DNA of 64,000 nucleotides from Pseudomonas weihenstephanensis (GTDB lineage Bacteria; Pseudomonadota; Gammaproteobacteria; Pseudomonadales; Pseudomonadaceae). Positions 1 through 9,546 of this stretch are shown here, piece after piece (the first letter of the stretch is position 1; each line of letters opens with the position of its first letter). A program made the translations under genes and the position numbers. The notes beneath the pieces are model-generated. The model ran no database searches. It saw only the letters and a list, made by a program, of their open reading frames with translations, and had not been told where the DNA came from. Location: NCBI RefSeq assembly GCF_001043055.1, contig NZ_JYLF01000001.1, positions 372,001 through 436,000 of the forward strand. Direction: 5' to 3'.

Positions 1-20
1 AGGATGGTCTGGAGGTTCGC

Positions 21-560
21 GTGAACAAATCTTTGCTGGTAGGTGCTGTTTTGGGTGCTGTCGGTGTCACTGCCGGTGGTGCTGTTGCCACTTACAGCTT
101 GGTTAAAGCCCCGGAGTCTGCGCAGGTGCTGGCTGTTCAGCCGGTCAAGCAACAGATTAAAACGCCGCGTGAAGTGTGCAAGGACGTGACCGTTACACGT
201 CGGGCGGCGGTCAAGGATGAGCACCAAATCGTCGGTAGCGTGATTGGTGCGGTGGCGGGTGGTCTTTTGGGTAACCAGGTCGGTGGCGGTAGCGGCAAGA
301 AGATTGCGACCGTTGCGGGTGCAGTAGGCGGGGGTTATGCCGGTAACAAGGTGCAAGAAGGCATGCAGAACCGTGATACCTACACCACGACGCAAACGCG
401 CTGTAATACCGTTAACGACATCAGTGACAAAGTGGTCGGTTACGACGTGCGTTATTCGCTGGATGGCAAGGAAGGCAAGGTGCGTATGGATCACGAGCCG
501 GGCAGTTCAATCCCGGTGGGTAAAGATGGCAATTTGATTCTTGGGCAGAGCCCGCAATAA
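21..560 (+). CDS. Glycine-zipper 2TM-domain envelope protein (17 kDa surface antigen-like)
   Basis: 179 residues with a GTG start chosen because GGAGG lies five bases upstream. An N-terminal hydrophobic, Gly/Ala-rich segment (about residues 5-28) looks like a signal or anchor. Residues about 73-112 are a glycine zipper (repeated GxxxG spacing, including GGLLGNQVGGG and GGGYAGNKV), as in the Rickettsia 17 kDa antigen/SlyB-like family; a C-terminal soluble domain follows. The family is envelope-located with a structural role; no enzymatic residues are visible. It sits directly upstream of suhB (convergent), as I recall for PA3819 in P. aeruginosa. Family call is firm, exact role unknown. Confidence 0.8.
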   Translation: MNKSLLVGAVLGAVGVTAGGAVATYSLVKAPESAQVLAVQPVKQQIKTPREVCKDVTVTRRAAVKDEHQIVGSVIGAVAGGLLGNQVGGGSGKKIATVAGAVGGGYAGNKVQEGMQNRDTYTTTQTRCNTVNDISDKVVGYDVRYSLDGKEGKVRMDHEPGSSIPVGKDGNLILGQSPQ

Positions 561-572
561 ATTTGGCCTGTT

Positions 573-622
573 GATTCCAGGAGCTGCCGCCTGTCAAAAG
601 CGAGCAGCCTGCGGCACCTACG
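573..622. repeat. REP-like element
   Basis: A GAGCTGCCGC ... GCAGCCTGCGGC unit with short inverted arms lies just after the stop codon and before the terminator. The GCTGCCGC/GCGGCAGC core recurs in other intergenic gaps of this window (29.4, 48.9, 50.95 and 57.1 kb). It is typical of Pseudomonas repetitive extragenic palindromes. Confidence 0.5.
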
Positions 623-634
623 GATTTAGTAGGC

Positions 635-665
635 AAAAAAAAGCACCCCGAGGGGTGCTTTTTTG
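635..665. terminator. Bidirectional intrinsic terminator
   Basis: AGCACCCC-GA-GGGGTGCT is a perfect 8-bp stem, preceded by eight A and followed by a T run, so it works in both directions. It lies between the convergent glycine-zipper gene and suhB and can stop transcription of both. Confidence 0.85.
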
Positions 666-679
666 TTTGCGCGCTTCGC

Positions 680-1495
680 TTAGCGTTTCAGCGAGGCAGG
701 CAAGTGCGGCTGAATAGCCGTCAGTACAGCTTTGAAGCACTTGGTGTTGCCGGCAACGATGTGGCCTTTTTCAAGGAAATCGTGGCTGCCGGTGAAGTCG
801 CTGACCAGGCCGCCTGCTTCTTGAATCAACAGTGCGCCTGCGGCCATGTCCCATTCGGACAAGCCCGACTCCCAGAATGCGTCGAAACGACCGGCGGCCA
901 CATAGGCCAGGTCCAGGCTGGCAGCGCCTGCACGACGGATACCAGCGGTTTGACCGACCAGGCTGCGGAACATGCCCAGATAGTTATCCAGGTTGTCCAT
1001 TTGGTTGTCGCGGAACGGGAAGCCGGTACCCAGCAGGGCGCCTTCAAGGCTGGTGCGACCGCTGACGCGCAGGCGGCGACCATTGAGTTGGGCGCCACGG
1101 CCACGGCTGGCGGTGAATTCTTCTTGGCGAACCGGGTCAAGTACGACGGCGTGCTCAAGGCGGCCGCGGTATTTGCAGGCAATGCTGACTGCGAAGTGCG
1201 GAACGCCACGCAGGAAGTTGGTAGTGCCATCCAGTGGGTCGATGATCCACAGGTAGTCGGCGCCTTCGCCGCTGCCAGCGTGCAGGCCGGTTTCTTCACC
1301 GAGAATGCCGTGTGTCGGATAAGCCTTGCGCAAGGCGTCGATGATTTTCTGCTCGGCAGCACGATCGACTTCAGAGACGTAATCCTTGGCGTCTTTTTCG
1401 TCAACCTTGATGGTATCCAGGCGCTCGATGGAGCGGAAAATCAATTCACTGGCGCTGCGGGCGGCGCGCAGCGCGATATTCAGCATGGGCTGCAT
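680..1495 (-). CDS. suhB: Inositol-1-monophosphatase family protein SuhB
   Basis: 271 residues, the usual SuhB length. The Mg-dependent phosphatase signature is complete: E67 in GEETG, I84-DPLDGTTN with D86 and D89, and a C-terminal WDMAAGALLIQEAGG. The family hydrolyses inositol monophosphate; SuhB also acts with RNA polymerase and Nus factors in rRNA antitermination, and in Pseudomonas influences virulence regulation. The gene is divergent from trmJ, with a 143-bp shared upstream region. No defects seen. Confidence 0.95.
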   Translation of the reverse strand: MQPMLNIALRAARSASELIFRSIERLDTIKVDEKDAKDYVSEVDRAAEQKIIDALRKAYPTHGILGEETGLHAGSGEGADYLWIIDPLDGTTNFLRGVPHFAVSIACKYRGRLEHAVVLDPVRQEEFTASRGRGAQLNGRRLRVSGRTSLEGALLGTGFPFRDNQMDNLDNYLGMFRSLVGQTAGIRRAGAASLDLAYVAAGRFDAFWESGLSEWDMAAGALLIQEAGGLVSDFTGSHDFLEKGHIVAGNTKCFKAVLTAIQPHLPASLKR

Positions 1496-1530
1496 GGACG
1501 TTTCACCTAGGTCGTTAAAGAAAGCCGAAC

Positions 1531-1558
1531 ATTCTAGCAGAAAAGTTTGGCATATGAA
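1531..1558 (-). promoter_or_regulatory. Candidate sigma-70 promoter of suhB
   Basis: Read on the minus strand: TTCATA (1558-1553), 16 bp, TAGAAT (1536-1531), 36 bp before the suhB ATG. The -10 is good and the -35 is weak (4 of 6). Position fits; not tested. Confidence 0.4.
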
Positions 1559-1638
1559 GGTTTGCGTTAGCTTTCGTAGCTTAAGGTGATGGGCTTAGGT
1601 AAGATTTGCTCCCTTTTAACGGTCTGTGAGCGCTCCCA

Positions 1639-2409
1639 TTGCTGTCAAATATTCGTGTCGTTCTGGTCAATACCAGCCATCCCGGCAACATCGGTGGTGC
1701 TGCGCGTGCCATGAAAAACATGGGCTTGTCGCGACTGGTTCTGGTTGAGCCGAGGCTGTTCCCGCATCACGAGGCCGATGCACGTGCGTCGGGCGCGGGC
1801 GATATTCTCGAAAATGCACAGGTAGTGGCCACGCTGGAGGACGCGTTGGTAGGGTGCAATCTGGTATTGGGTACCAGTGCGCGCGATCGCCGTATCCCGT
1901 GGCCGTTGCTCGATCCGCGTGAGTGCGGGCAAAAAGTTGTCGAAGAGGCCACGCAGGGCGCTGAGATTGCTTTGGTGTTTGGTCGTGAAGATTCGGGCCT
2001 GACCAATGATGAGTTGCAGCGCTGCCACTTCCACGTGCACATTCCATCGGACCCTGAGTTCAGCTCGCTGAACCTGGGTGCGGCAGTGCAGGTGCTGAGT
2101 TACGAGATTCGTATGTCCTGGCTGGCGGCTCAGGGGCAGCCGAGCAAGATGGAAAAAGATGAAGTGGCTTCCACCAAAAGTGGTGAGCTGGCGACCATGG
2201 ACGAGCTGGAGCGCTTTTACGAGCATCTTGAGCAGACGTTGGTCGCGATCGAGTTTCTTGACCCTGAAAAACCGCGCCACCTGATGGCGCGCCTGCGTCG
2301 CCTGTATGGCCGCAGTTCGGTGAGTCGTGCCGAAATGAACATATTGCGTGGCATTCTTACTGAAACCCAAAAGGCAGCCCGTGGCGAGCTGCTCAAGCGC
2401 AAGGATTAA
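1639..2409 (+). CDS. trmJ: tRNA (cytidine/uridine-2'-O)-methyltransferase TrmJ
   Basis: 256 residues of a SPOUT-class methyltransferase that 2'-O-methylates position 32 of tRNAs using SAM. N-terminal [19 protein letters not shown] and the central [13 protein letters not shown] and [14 protein letters not shown] are the knot motifs; a C-terminal helical extension follows. The only start matching the family N-terminus is TTG at 1639; a GTG at 1626 is out of frame. A weak ribosome site and TTG suggest modest translation. cysE follows after two bases, so the two are probably co-transcribed. Confidence 0.93.
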   Translation: MLSNIRVVLVNTSHPGNIGGAARAMKNMGLSRLVLVEPRLFPHHEADARASGAGDILENAQVVATLEDALVGCNLVLGTSARDRRIPWPLLDPRECGQKVVEEATQGAEIALVFGREDSGLTNDELQRCHFHVHIPSDPEFSSLNLGAAVQVLSYEIRMSWLAAQGQPSKMEKDEVASTKSGELATMDELERFYEHLEQTLVAIEFLDPEKPRHLMARLRRLYGRSSVSRAEMNILRGILTETQKAARGELLKRKD

Positions 2410-2411
2410 AG

Positions 2412-3188
2412 ATGTTCGAGCGTCTGCGTGAAGATATCCAGAGTGTGTTTCATCGTGATCCGGCGGCGCGCAATGCTTTTGAGGTGCTGACGTGTTATCC
2501 GGGGATGCATGCCATCTGGATACATCGCCTGTCCGGGTTGTTGTGGCGTGCGGATTGGAAGTGGCTGGCGCGGCTGGTGTCGAACTTCGGGCGCTGGCTG
2601 ACCGGGATTGAAATTCATCCGGGGGCGAAGGTGGGGCGCCGCTTTTTCATCGATCATGGCATGGGGATTGTGATCGGTGAGACGGCAGAGATCGGTGATG
2701 ACGTGACGCTGTATCAGGGCGTAACCCTGGGCGGCACTACGTGGAACAAAGGCAAGCGCCATCCCACGCTTGAGGATGGTGTTGTGGTCGGGGCGGGAGC
2801 CAAGGTGCTAGGTCCGTTTACCGTGGGTGCGGGAGCCAAAGTCGGCTCCAATGCGGTTGTCACCAAGGCAGTGCCGGCCGGGGCGACGGTTGTGGGCATT
2901 CCGGGTCGTATCATCATCAAGCACGACGATGAGGTGCAGGCCAAGCGCAAGGCAATGGCCGAAAAGATCGGTTTTGATGCCTACGGTGTCAGTGAAGACA
3001 TGCCGGACCCTGTTGCGCGCGCCATTGGCCAATTGCTGGATCACTTGCAGGCGGTCGACGGCAAGCTGGAGGGCATGTGTGGTGCGCTCAAAGATCTTGG
3101 CAGCCCGTATTGCGCCAAGGACTTGCCGCAGTTGCGTGAAGAGGATTTCGCCTGTGTACAGGGCAAGGATGACGTGAGGCCGGGGTAG
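2412..3188 (+). CDS. cysE: Serine O-acetyltransferase CysE
   Basis: 258 residues. N-terminal helical region ([25 protein letters not shown]), then a left-handed beta-helix of hexapeptide repeats (about 60-175) containing [23 protein letters not shown] and [12 protein letters not shown], with the catalytic His/Asp region of the family. It makes O-acetylserine from serine and acetyl-CoA, the first step of cysteine synthesis. Its place just before iscR fits, because cysteine is the sulfur donor for IscS. The C-terminal tail (~200-258) is longer than in enteric CysE, as usual in Pseudomonas. Confidence 0.94.
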   Translation: MFERLREDIQSVFHRDPAARNAFEVLTCYPGMHAIWIHRLSGLLWRADWKWLARLVSNFGRWLTGIEIHPGAKVGRRFFIDHGMGIVIGETAEIGDDVTLYQGVTLGGTTWNKGKRHPTLEDGVVVGAGAKVLGPFTVGAGAKVGSNAVVTKAVPAGATVVGIPGRIIIKHDDEVQAKRKAMAEKIGFDAYGVSEDMPDPVARAIGQLLDHLQAVDGKLEGMCGALKDLGSPYCAKDLPQLREEDFACVQGKDDVRPG

Positions 3189-3280
3189 GCTTGTCACTGC
3201 GGCGAATGCGCACAAGGGTCTGATGTGCTCATGTGCCATTACGCCGCAGACCCTGCTACAATGCGGCCGCTGTTTTGCGG

Positions 3281-3340
3281 GTAATCCCGACTAAAGTACT
3301 AGGTCTAATAGTTGACTTAAATAGTCGGGAATAGCATACT
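3281..3340 (+). promoter_or_regulatory. iscR promoter with type-1 IscR binding site
   Basis: TTGACT (3312-3317), 17 bp, CATACT (3335-3340) is a sigma-70 promoter. The 25 bp at 3308-3332 (ATAGTTGACT...TAGTCGGGAAT) match my recollection of the E. coli type-1 IscR site and cover the -35. An inverted TAGTCGGGATT half-site is visible on the other strand just upstream (3282-3292). Inference: [2Fe-2S]-IscR represses its own operon here, with de-repression when clusters are scarce. Confidence 0.8.
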
Positions 3341-3372
3341 CGCCCCCATTCCGAATTCCGTGGTACCTGTCC

Positions 3373-3864
3373 ATGAGACTGACTACAAAAGGCCGTTACG
3401 CCGTCACTGCAATGCTCGATTTGGCATTGCATGCACAGCACGGGCCGGTGTCCCTGGCCGACATTTCCGAGCGCCAGGGCATTTCCCTTTCCTACCTTGA
3501 GCAACTCTTTGCAAAGTTGCGCCGCAGCAGCCTGGTTTCCAGTGTGCGCGGCCCTGGTGGTGGCTATCAGCTATCGCGCGACATGCAAGGTATTCAGGTG
3601 GCCCAGGTTATCGATGCGGTAAACGAGTCCGTCGACGCCACACGTTGCCAGGGTCTGGGCGATTGCCATGCCGGTGACACGTGCCTGACCCATCACCTGT
3701 GGTGTGACTTGAGCCTGCAAATACACGAGTTTCTCAGCGGTATCAGCTTGGCTGATCTTGTCACTCGCCGTGAGGTACAAGAAGTAGCCCAGCGTCAGGA
3801 TCTGCGCCGCTGTAATGGCAAGGCGCCGCACCTGGATAAGATCGAAGCGTCCGCCGTCGATTGA
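3373..3864 (+). CDS. iscR: Fe-S cluster assembly transcription factor IscR
   Basis: 163 residues, Rrf2 family. N-terminal winged helix-turn-helix ([19 protein letters not shown]...), then the cluster-binding loop with C92, C98, C104 and H107, exactly the IscR ligand spacing. The holo form represses isc; the apo form acts on type-2 sites. First gene of the isc operon, behind a promoter carrying an IscR site. iscS starts 49 bp downstream. Confidence 0.96.
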   Translation: MRLTTKGRYAVTAMLDLALHAQHGPVSLADISERQGISLSYLEQLFAKLRRSSLVSSVRGPGGGYQLSRDMQGIQVAQVIDAVNESVDATRCQGLGDCHAGDTCLTHHLWCDLSLQIHEFLSGISLADLVTRREVQEVAQRQDLRRCNGKAPHLDKIEASAVD

Positions 3865-3913
3865 TTGCATAAAAACGACGGTGCGCCAGCCAGCCTGATT
3901 TAGGAGATAGTCC

Positions 3914-5128
3914 ATGAAATTGCCGATTTACCTTGATTACTCAGCCACCACCCCGGTTGATCCGCGTGTTGCTCAAAAAATGAGCGACTGCCTGTTGGTT
4001 GACGGGAACTTCGGTAACCCGGCTTCGCGCTCCCACGTATTTGGCTGGAAGGCCGAAGAAGCGGTTGAAAACGGTCGCCGTCAGGTTGCTGATTTGGTCA
4101 ATGCCGATCCGCGTGAAATCGTCTGGACATCCGGCGCTACCGAGGCCAATAACCTGGCCATCAAGGGCGCTGCGCATTTCTATGCGACCAAAGGCAAGCA
4201 CCTGATCACTGACAAAATCGAACACAAAGCCGTACTCGACACCATGCGTCAGCTGGAGCGAGAAGGCTTTGAAGTGACCTACATCGAGCCAGGTGAAGAC
4301 GGTCTGGTCACACCTGCGATGGTTGAAGCCGCCATGCGCGACGACACCATTCTGGTTTCGATCATGCACGTGAACAACGAGATCGGCACCATTAACGATA
4401 TCGCTGCCATTGGTGAGCTGACGCGCTCGCGCGGCGTGTTGTTCCATGTGGATGCAGCTCAGTCTACGGGCAAGGTTGAAATCGACCTGGCCAAGCTGAA
4501 AGTCGACCTGATGTCTTTCTCGGCGCATAAAACCTACGGTCCGAAGGGTATCGGCGCACTGTACGTGAGCCGCAAGCCTCGTGTGCGTATCGAAGCAACC
4601 ATGCACGGCGGCGGTCACGAGCGCGGCATGCGTTCGGGTACCCTGGCCACCCACCAGATCGTGGGTATGGGTGAGGCGTTCCAGATTGCCAAAGAAGAAA
4701 TGGCCGCTGAAAACGTGCGCATCAAGGCCTTGAGCGACCGTTTCTTCAAGCAGGTTGAACACCTTGAAGAGCTTTACGTTAACGGCAGCATGACTGCCCG
4801 CGTCCCGCACAACCTGAACCTGAGCTTCAACTACGTTGAAGGCGAGTCGCTGATCATGGCGCTCAAGGATCTGGCGGTGTCGTCCGGTTCGGCCTGCACA
4901 TCTGCATCCCTTGAGCCGTCTTACGTATTGCGCGCCCTGGGTCGCAACGATGAGCTGGCTCACAGTTCGATTCGCTTCACGTTCGGTCGCTTCACCACCG
5001 AAGAGGAAATCGACTACGCCGCGCAGAAGGTGTGCGAGGCCGTTACCAAGCTGCGCGCCCTGTCGCCGCTGTGGGACATGTACAAAGACGGTGTCGACAT
5101 CTCGAAAATCGAGTGGGCGGCGCACTGA
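3914..5128 (+). CDS. iscS: Cysteine desulfurase IscS
   Basis: 404 residues, the canonical IscS length. PLP-binding lysine K206 in [12 protein letters not shown] and the persulfide-forming C328 in the SSGSACTS loop are at the E. coli positions. It releases sulfur from cysteine and passes it to IscU and to tRNA-thiolation partners. The ATG has a good ribosome site (TAGGAGAT) upstream. Second gene of the isc operon; a 96-bp gap with a hairpin separates it from iscU. Confidence 0.97.
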   Translation: MKLPIYLDYSATTPVDPRVAQKMSDCLLVDGNFGNPASRSHVFGWKAEEAVENGRRQVADLVNADPREIVWTSGATEANNLAIKGAAHFYATKGKHLITDKIEHKAVLDTMRQLEREGFEVTYIEPGEDGLVTPAMVEAAMRDDTILVSIMHVNNEIGTINDIAAIGELTRSRGVLFHVDAAQSTGKVEIDLAKLKVDLMSFSAHKTYGPKGIGALYVSRKPRVRIEATMHGGGHERGMRSGTLATHQIVGMGEAFQIAKEEMAAENVRIKALSDRFFKQVEHLEELYVNGSMTARVPHNLNLSFNYVEGESLIMALKDLAVSSGSACTSASLEPSYVLRALGRNDELAHSSIRFTFGRFTTEEEIDYAAQKVCEAVTKLRALSPLWDMYKDGVDISKIEWAAH

Positions 5129-5151
5129 TATTTCAAGTCGCCGTAGATAGT

Positions 5152-5186
5152 CGCTGTAAGCGCAGCGCATAGCCGCTTTTACAGCG
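5152..5186 (+). other. iscS-iscU intergenic hairpin
   Basis: CGCTGTAA (5152-5159) and TTACAGCG (5179-5186) are perfect 8-bp arms; AAGCG/CGCTT can extend the stem with a small bulge. There is no T run, so it is probably an mRNA structure rather than a terminator. Possible roles are message stability or processing between the regulator/desulfurase part and the scaffold part. Confidence 0.45.
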
Positions 5187-5224
5187 TCTCAAGAGCGACT
5201 CTCTGATGAGTGAGGATAAGTACC

Positions 5225-5611
5225 ATGGCTTACAGCGAAAAGGTCATTGACCACTACGAGAACCCGCGCAACGTCGGCAAGATGAACGCGGAAGATCCAG
5301 ATGTAGGTACCGGCATGGTCGGCGCCCCTGCTTGCGGCGACGTCATGCGCCTGCAAATCAAGGTGAACGAGCAGGGCATCATCGAAGATGCCAAGTTCAA
5401 GACCTACGGTTGCGGTTCGGCAATCGCTTCCAGCTCCCTGGCAACTGAGTGGATGAAGGGCAAGACTCTGGATGAAGCAGAGACCATCAAAAACACCCAG
5501 TTGGCTGAAGAGCTGGCTTTGCCACCCGTAAAAATTCACTGCTCCGTGCTCGCCGAAGACGCCATCAAGGCGGCCGTTCGCGATTACAAGCAGAAGAAAG
5601 GTTTGATCTGA
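5225..5611 (+). CDS. iscU: Fe-S cluster scaffold IscU
   Basis: 128 residues when started at ATG 5225 (MAYSEKVIDHYENPRNVG), the exact family length; an in-frame upstream ATG at 5210 would add five unsupported residues. Cluster ligands C37, C63 and C106 and the LPPVK motif (99-103) bound by HscA are present, with D39. It assembles [2Fe-2S]/[4Fe-4S] clusters with IscS and hands them on through HscA/HscB. Confidence 0.96.
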   Translation: MAYSEKVIDHYENPRNVGKMNAEDPDVGTGMVGAPACGDVMRLQIKVNEQGIIEDAKFKTYGCGSAIASSSLATEWMKGKTLDEAETIKNTQLAEELALPPVKIHCSVLAEDAIKAAVRDYKQKKGLI

Positions 5612-5673
5612 TCCATTGCGCCCTTATATGGCGCATGAGTGGTGAAGAAACCGGCAACAGGTAAGGAGTCACG

Positions 5674-5997
5674 ATGGCTATCAGCATGACAGAAGCGGCT
5701 GCCAAGCATATTCGCCGCTCCCTTGATGGGCGCGGCAAAGGTGAGGGGATTCGTCTGGGTGTTCGCACCACGGGCTGTTCCGGTCTTGCCTATGTGCTGG
5801 AGTTTGTCGATGAAGTGGGCGAAGACGATCAAGTGTTCGAAACCCATGGCGAAAAAGTGATCATTGATCCCAAAAGCCTCAGCTACCTGGACGGCACCGA
5901 GCTGGATTTCGTCAAGGAAGGCTTGAACGAAGGCTTCAAGTTCAATAACCCTAACGTGCGCGGTGAATGTGGCTGCGGCGAAAGCTTCAACATCTGA
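5674..5997 (+). CDS. iscA: A-type Fe-S carrier IscA
   Basis: 107 residues. Conserved C35 (TTGCSGLAY) and the C-terminal CGC pair C99/C101 (GECGCGESF) define the A-type carrier family. It carries Fe or Fe-S clusters to apo-targets. AAGGAGT ribosome site precedes the ATG. hscB begins 8 bases after the stop. Confidence 0.96.
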   Translation: MAISMTEAAAKHIRRSLDGRGKGEGIRLGVRTTGCSGLAYVLEFVDEVGEDDQVFETHGEKVIIDPKSLSYLDGTELDFVKEGLNEGFKFNNPNVRGECGCGESFNI

Positions 5998-6005
5998 GGC
6001 TACTC

Positions 6006-6527
6006 GTGGGTACTCCTTGTCATTTTGCTTTGTTTGAACTGCAACCGGGCTTCAATCTGGATCTCGACCAGTTGGCTGTGCGCTATCGAGAGTTGGCACG
6101 TGGCGTTCACCCGGACCGCTTTGCTGACGCTTCCGAGCGTGAGCAGCGTCTGGCGCTCGAACAGTCCGCCGGCCTCAATGAGGCTTACCAGACGCTCAAA
6201 AACCCTTCTAAACGCGCGCGCTATTTACTTGCGCTCAAGGGTAATGAGACGCCGCTGGAAGTCACGGTGCATGACCCTGAGTTTCTGATGCAGCAGATGC
6301 AGTGGCGCGAAGAACTTGAAGACCTGCACGACAGCGCCGATATGGGCGGTATTGCAGCATTCAAGCGTCGGCTCAAGGTCGCTCAGCAAGAACTGAACAA
6401 CAGCTTCGCTGCTTGTTGGGATGATGCAGCGCAACGCGAACAGGCAGAACGCTTGATGCGGCGCATGCAGTTCCTTGACAAGCTCAATTACGAAGTGCGC
6501 CAGTTAGAAGAGCGCCTCGACGATTAA
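6006..6527 (+). CDS. hscB: Co-chaperone HscB (J-protein)
   Basis: 173 residues from a GTG start at 6006, giving the family N-terminus [12 protein letters not shown]; starting upstream at 5967 would overlap iscA and add an unrelated stretch. N-terminal J-domain with HPD at 35-37, then the helical IscU-binding domain (about 95-173). It recruits IscU to HscA and stimulates the ATPase. Confidence 0.95.
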   Translation: MGTPCHFALFELQPGFNLDLDQLAVRYRELARGVHPDRFADASEREQRLALEQSAGLNEAYQTLKNPSKRARYLLALKGNETPLEVTVHDPEFLMQQMQWREELEDLHDSADMGGIAAFKRRLKVAQQELNNSFAACWDDAAQREQAERLMRRMQFLDKLNYEVRQLEERLDD

Positions 6528-6577
6528 CTCCGTGCTTTCCTGATTGCACGCCTGATTACAGATAAGTCCTGATAACG

Positions 6578-8440
6578 ATGGCCCTACTGCAGATCGCCGA
6601 ACCCGGCCAAAGTCCTCAACCGCACCAGCGTCGTCTGGCTGTGGGGATTGACTTGGGCACTACCAATTCGTTGGTCGCTGCATTGCGCAGCGGTCTCTCC
6701 GAGCCTCTGGCTGATGCGCGCGGCAGTGTCATTTTGCCATCCGCTGTGCGCTATCACGCTGACCGTGTTGAAGTCGGTGAGTCGGCGCGCCTGGCAGCCT
6801 CCAGTGATCCGTTCAACACCGTATTGTCGGTCAAGCGCTTGATGGGTCGTGGTTTGTCCGACGTCAAGCAGCTAGGCGAGCAATTGCCTTATCGTTTTGT
6901 CGGCGGCGAGTCGCACATGCCGTTCATCGATACGGTACAAGGCCCGAAAAGCCCGGTAGAAGTGTCGGCCGAGATTTTGAAGGTGTTGCGCGAGCGCGCC
7001 GAAAAAACCTTGGGTGGCGAATTGGTCGGTGCGGTGATCACTGTTCCGGCCTACTTCGATGATGCTCAGCGTCAGGCGACCAAGGATGCGGCCAAATTGG
7101 CCGGTCTGAACGTATTGCGTTTGCTCAATGAGCCGACTGCTGCTGCGGTTGCCTACGGCCTGGATCAATCCGCTGAAGGCGTTGTTGCCATCTATGATTT
7201 GGGCGGCGGGACGTTCGATATTTCGGTGTTGCGTTTGACTGGCGGTGTATTCGAAGTCCTGGCCACTGGCGGCGACAGCGCGCTGGGCGGAGACGACTTC
7301 GATCATGCGATTGCCAGTTGGATGATCGAGCAGGCGGGTTTGTCTGCTGATCTCGATCCGGGCATCCAGCGTCAATTGCTGCAAGCGGCCTGTGCTGCCA
7401 AAGAAGCCCTGACCAACGCCTCCTCTGTCACCGTCACCTTTGGCGAGTGGTCCGCCGACTTGACCCGTGAAGCGTTCGAGGTGTTGATCGAACCCATGAT
7501 CGCCCGCAGCCTCAAGGCTTGCCGTCGTGCTGTGCGCGACGCCAATATCGAGATTGAGGATGTGCAAGCCGTGGTCATGGTCGGTGGTTCGACGCGTGTG
7601 CCCCGCGTGCGTGAAGCCGTGGCGGACATGTTTGGTCGCCAACCGCTGACGGATATCGATCCGGATCAAGTGGTTGCCATTGGTGCAGCGATCCAGGCCG
7701 ATACCCTGGCCGGTAACAAGCGTGAGGGTGGCGAGTTGCTGCTGCTGGACGTGATTCCACTGTCGCTCGGTCTTGAGACCATGGGCGGGCTGATGGAAAA
7801 AGTCATTGCGCGCAATACCACGATCCCGGTTGCGCGGGCGCAGGATTTCACCACGTACAAAGATGGCCAGACGGCCATGATGATTCATGTGCTGCAAGGT
7901 GAGCGCGAACTGATCAGCGACTGTCGCTCTCTGGCGCGCTTTGAATTGCGCGGGATTCCGCCGATGGTGGCAGGCGCCGCTAAAATTCGTGTGACCTTCC
8001 AGGTGGATGCCGATGGTTTGCTCAGTGTGTCGGCGCGAGAGCTGGGTTCTGGCGTCGAAGCCAGCATTCAGGTCAAGCCGTCTTACGGGCTGACCGATGG
8101 CGAGATCGCCAAAATGCTCAAGGATTCGTTCCAGTACGCCGGTGACGACAAAGTGGCCCGCGTGTTGCGCGAGCAGCAAGTTGATGCGCAACGCCTGATC
8201 GAGGCTGTGCAAGCGGCGCTTGAGGTGGACGGTGATCGTTTGCTGGACGCCGAAGAGCGGATGGTCATCGAGCTGCAAATGCAAGAATTGTCCGAATTGT
8301 TGAAAGGCACCGATGGTTACGCCATCGAGCAGCAGACCAAGCGTCTGTCTCAAGTGACCGATGCCTTTGCCGCCCGCCGTATGGACTTGTCCGTCAAGGC
8401 CGCTCTGGCGGGGCGCAACCTGAATGAAATCGAGGAATAA
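6578..8440 (+). CDS. hscA: Fe-S assembly chaperone HscA
   Basis: 620 residues, specialised Hsp70. Nucleotide-binding domain with [14 protein letters not shown] near residue 25, [36 protein letters not shown] and [14 protein letters not shown]; substrate domain from about 390, binding the IscU LPPVK peptide. ATP-driven release of clusters from IscU, with HscB as partner. It lies 50 bp after hscB and 3 bp before fdx. Confidence 0.96.
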   Translation: MALLQIAEPGQSPQPHQRRLAVGIDLGTTNSLVAALRSGLSEPLADARGSVILPSAVRYHADRVEVGESARLAASSDPFNTVLSVKRLMGRGLSDVKQLGEQLPYRFVGGESHMPFIDTVQGPKSPVEVSAEILKVLRERAEKTLGGELVGAVITVPAYFDDAQRQATKDAAKLAGLNVLRLLNEPTAAAVAYGLDQSAEGVVAIYDLGGGTFDISVLRLTGGVFEVLATGGDSALGGDDFDHAIASWMIEQAGLSADLDPGIQRQLLQAACAAKEALTNASSVTVTFGEWSADLTREAFEVLIEPMIARSLKACRRAVRDANIEIEDVQAVVMVGGSTRVPRVREAVADMFGRQPLTDIDPDQVVAIGAAIQADTLAGNKREGGELLLLDVIPLSLGLETMGGLMEKVIARNTTIPVARAQDFTTYKDGQTAMMIHVLQGERELISDCRSLARFELRGIPPMVAGAAKIRVTFQVDADGLLSVSARELGSGVEASIQVKPSYGLTDGEIAKMLKDSFQYAGDDKVARVLREQQVDAQRLIEAVQAALEVDGDRLLDAEERMVIELQMQELSELLKGTDGYAIEQQTKRLSQVTDAFAARRMDLSVKAALAGRNLNEIEE

Positions 8441-8443
8441 CTG

Positions 8444-8785
8444 ATGCCGCAGATCATTTTTCTGCCACACGCCGAGCATTGCCCGGACGGTATGGTTGTC
8501 GAGGCTGAGACCGGTAAGTCGATTCTCGAAGTGGCACACGACAATCACATCGAGATTGAAAGCGCGTGCGGCGGCGTCTGCGCCTGTACCACGTGCCACT
8601 GCATCATTCGCGAAGGTTTCGATTCGTTGGAAGAGGCTGACGAGCTGGAAGAAGACTACCTTGACCGTGCGTGGGGCCTTGAAGCGCAATCACGCCTCAG
8701 CTGTCAGGCCAAGGTCGGCACTGAAGACCTGACGGTCGAAATTCCGAAGTACTCGCTCAACCATGCGGCCGAAGCGCCACATTGA
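8444..8785 (+). CDS. fdx: ISC-type [2Fe-2S] ferredoxin
   Basis: 113 residues. Ligands C42, C48, C51 and C87 match adrenodoxin-type Fdx of the isc operon (ACGGVCACTTCHC and LSCQAK). It supplies electrons for cluster assembly on IscU. Three bases after hscA; co-transcribed. Confidence 0.96.
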   Translation: MPQIIFLPHAEHCPDGMVVEAETGKSILEVAHDNHIEIESACGGVCACTTCHCIIREGFDSLEEADELEEDYLDRAWGLEAQSRLSCQAKVGTEDLTVEIPKYSLNHAAEAPH

Positions 8786-8797
8786 TAAGGAATTGTC

Positions 8798-8998
8798 ATG
8801 AGCCTTAAATGGGTTGATGTACAGGAAATCGCGATTCAGCTGGCTGAAGCTCACCCGGATGTAGATCCGCTCTCGGTGAATTTCGTCACGCTGCGCAATC
8901 TGGTGATGGCACTACCAGAGTTCGATGACATCCCTGATCGCGGGGGAGAGAAGGTTCTCGAAGCCATTCAGGGTTTGTGGATCGAAGAAGCCGACTAA
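8798..8998 (+). CDS. iscX: Fe-S assembly regulator IscX
   Basis: 66 residues, the standard IscX (YfhJ) size: MSLKWVDVQEIAIQLAE...DPLSVNFVTLRNLV...FDD. A small acidic protein that binds IscS and iron and adjusts desulfurase activity. Last gene of the isc operon, followed by a terminator-like hairpin. Confidence 0.95.
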   Translation: MSLKWVDVQEIAIQLAEAHPDVDPLSVNFVTLRNLVMALPEFDDIPDRGGEKVLEAIQGLWIEEAD

Positions 8999-9016
8999 GC
9001 TTGTAATCGACGTAAT

Positions 9017-9045
9017 TATGCAATGCCCCAGAACCCGCGTATAAT
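9017..9045 (+). promoter_or_regulatory. Possible ndk promoter overlapping the isc terminator
   Basis: TTATGC (9017-9022), 17 bp, TATAAT (9040-9045). The -10 is perfect but lies in the loop of the hairpin at 9032-9054; the -35 is weak. If real, ndk starts about 40 bp upstream of its ATG. Confidence 0.35.
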
Positions 9046-9060
9046 TCGCGGGTTTAATTT
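9032..9060 (+). terminator. Intrinsic terminator after iscX
   Basis: AACCCGCG (9032-9039) pairs with CGCGGGTT (9047-9054) around a 7-base loop, followed by a T-rich stretch. It marks the end of the isc operon. Confidence 0.65.
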
Positions 9061-9092
9061 TTCGCTTAAATCACTGTTTCTGGAGTTACACC

Positions 9093-9518
9093 ATGGCTGT
9101 TCAACGCACTTTCTCCATCATCAAGCCTGACGCTGTTGCAAAAAACGTTATCGGCGAGATCACCACTCGTTTTGAAAAAGCCGGCCTGAAGGTTGTAGCT
9201 TCCAAATTGAAGCAACTGTCCAAAGCCGAAGCTGAAGGCTTCTACGCTGAGCACAGCGCTCGTGGCTTCTTCGGCGACCTGGTTGCTTTCATGATCTCCG
9301 GTCCTGTTGTTGTTCAGGTTCTGGAAGGCGAAAACGCTATCGCTCTGAACCGCGAACTGATGGGCGCTACCAACCCTAAAGAAGCAGCTGCCGGCACTAT
9401 CCGTGCTGATTTCGCTGAATCCATCGACGCTAACGCTGTTCACGGTTCCGACTCTGAAGCAGCTGCTGCTCGTGAAATCTCGTACTTTTTCGCAGCAACT
9501 GAAGTAACCACTCGCTAA
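9093..9518 (+). CDS. ndk: Nucleoside diphosphate kinase
   Basis: 141 residues. Active-site H117 in the NAVHGSDS motif; [12 protein letters not shown]-terminus. It balances NTP pools by transferring the gamma-phosphate between nucleotides. Codon use is strongly biased to a few preferred codons (GCT, GAA, AAA, CTG), consistent with high expression. A strong TGGAG ribosome site precedes the ATG. Confidence 0.97.
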   Translation: MAVQRTFSIIKPDAVAKNVIGEITTRFEKAGLKVVASKLKQLSKAEAEGFYAEHSARGFFGDLVAFMISGPVVVQVLEGENAIALNRELMGATNPKEAAAGTIRADFAESIDANAVHGSDSEAAAAREISYFFAATEVTTR

Positions 9519-9546
9519 GTATTGGCGTGTGAGTGAGGGTGAAGAC

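Noticed and set aside
3941..5170. 409-codon open frame on the minus strand opposite iscS
   Set aside because: Antisense shadow of the conserved iscS gene, no ribosome site and no family likeness.
6872..8689. 605-codon minus-strand frame across hscA and fdx
   Set aside because: Low-complexity His/Gln/Arg-rich shadow of conserved genes on the other strand.
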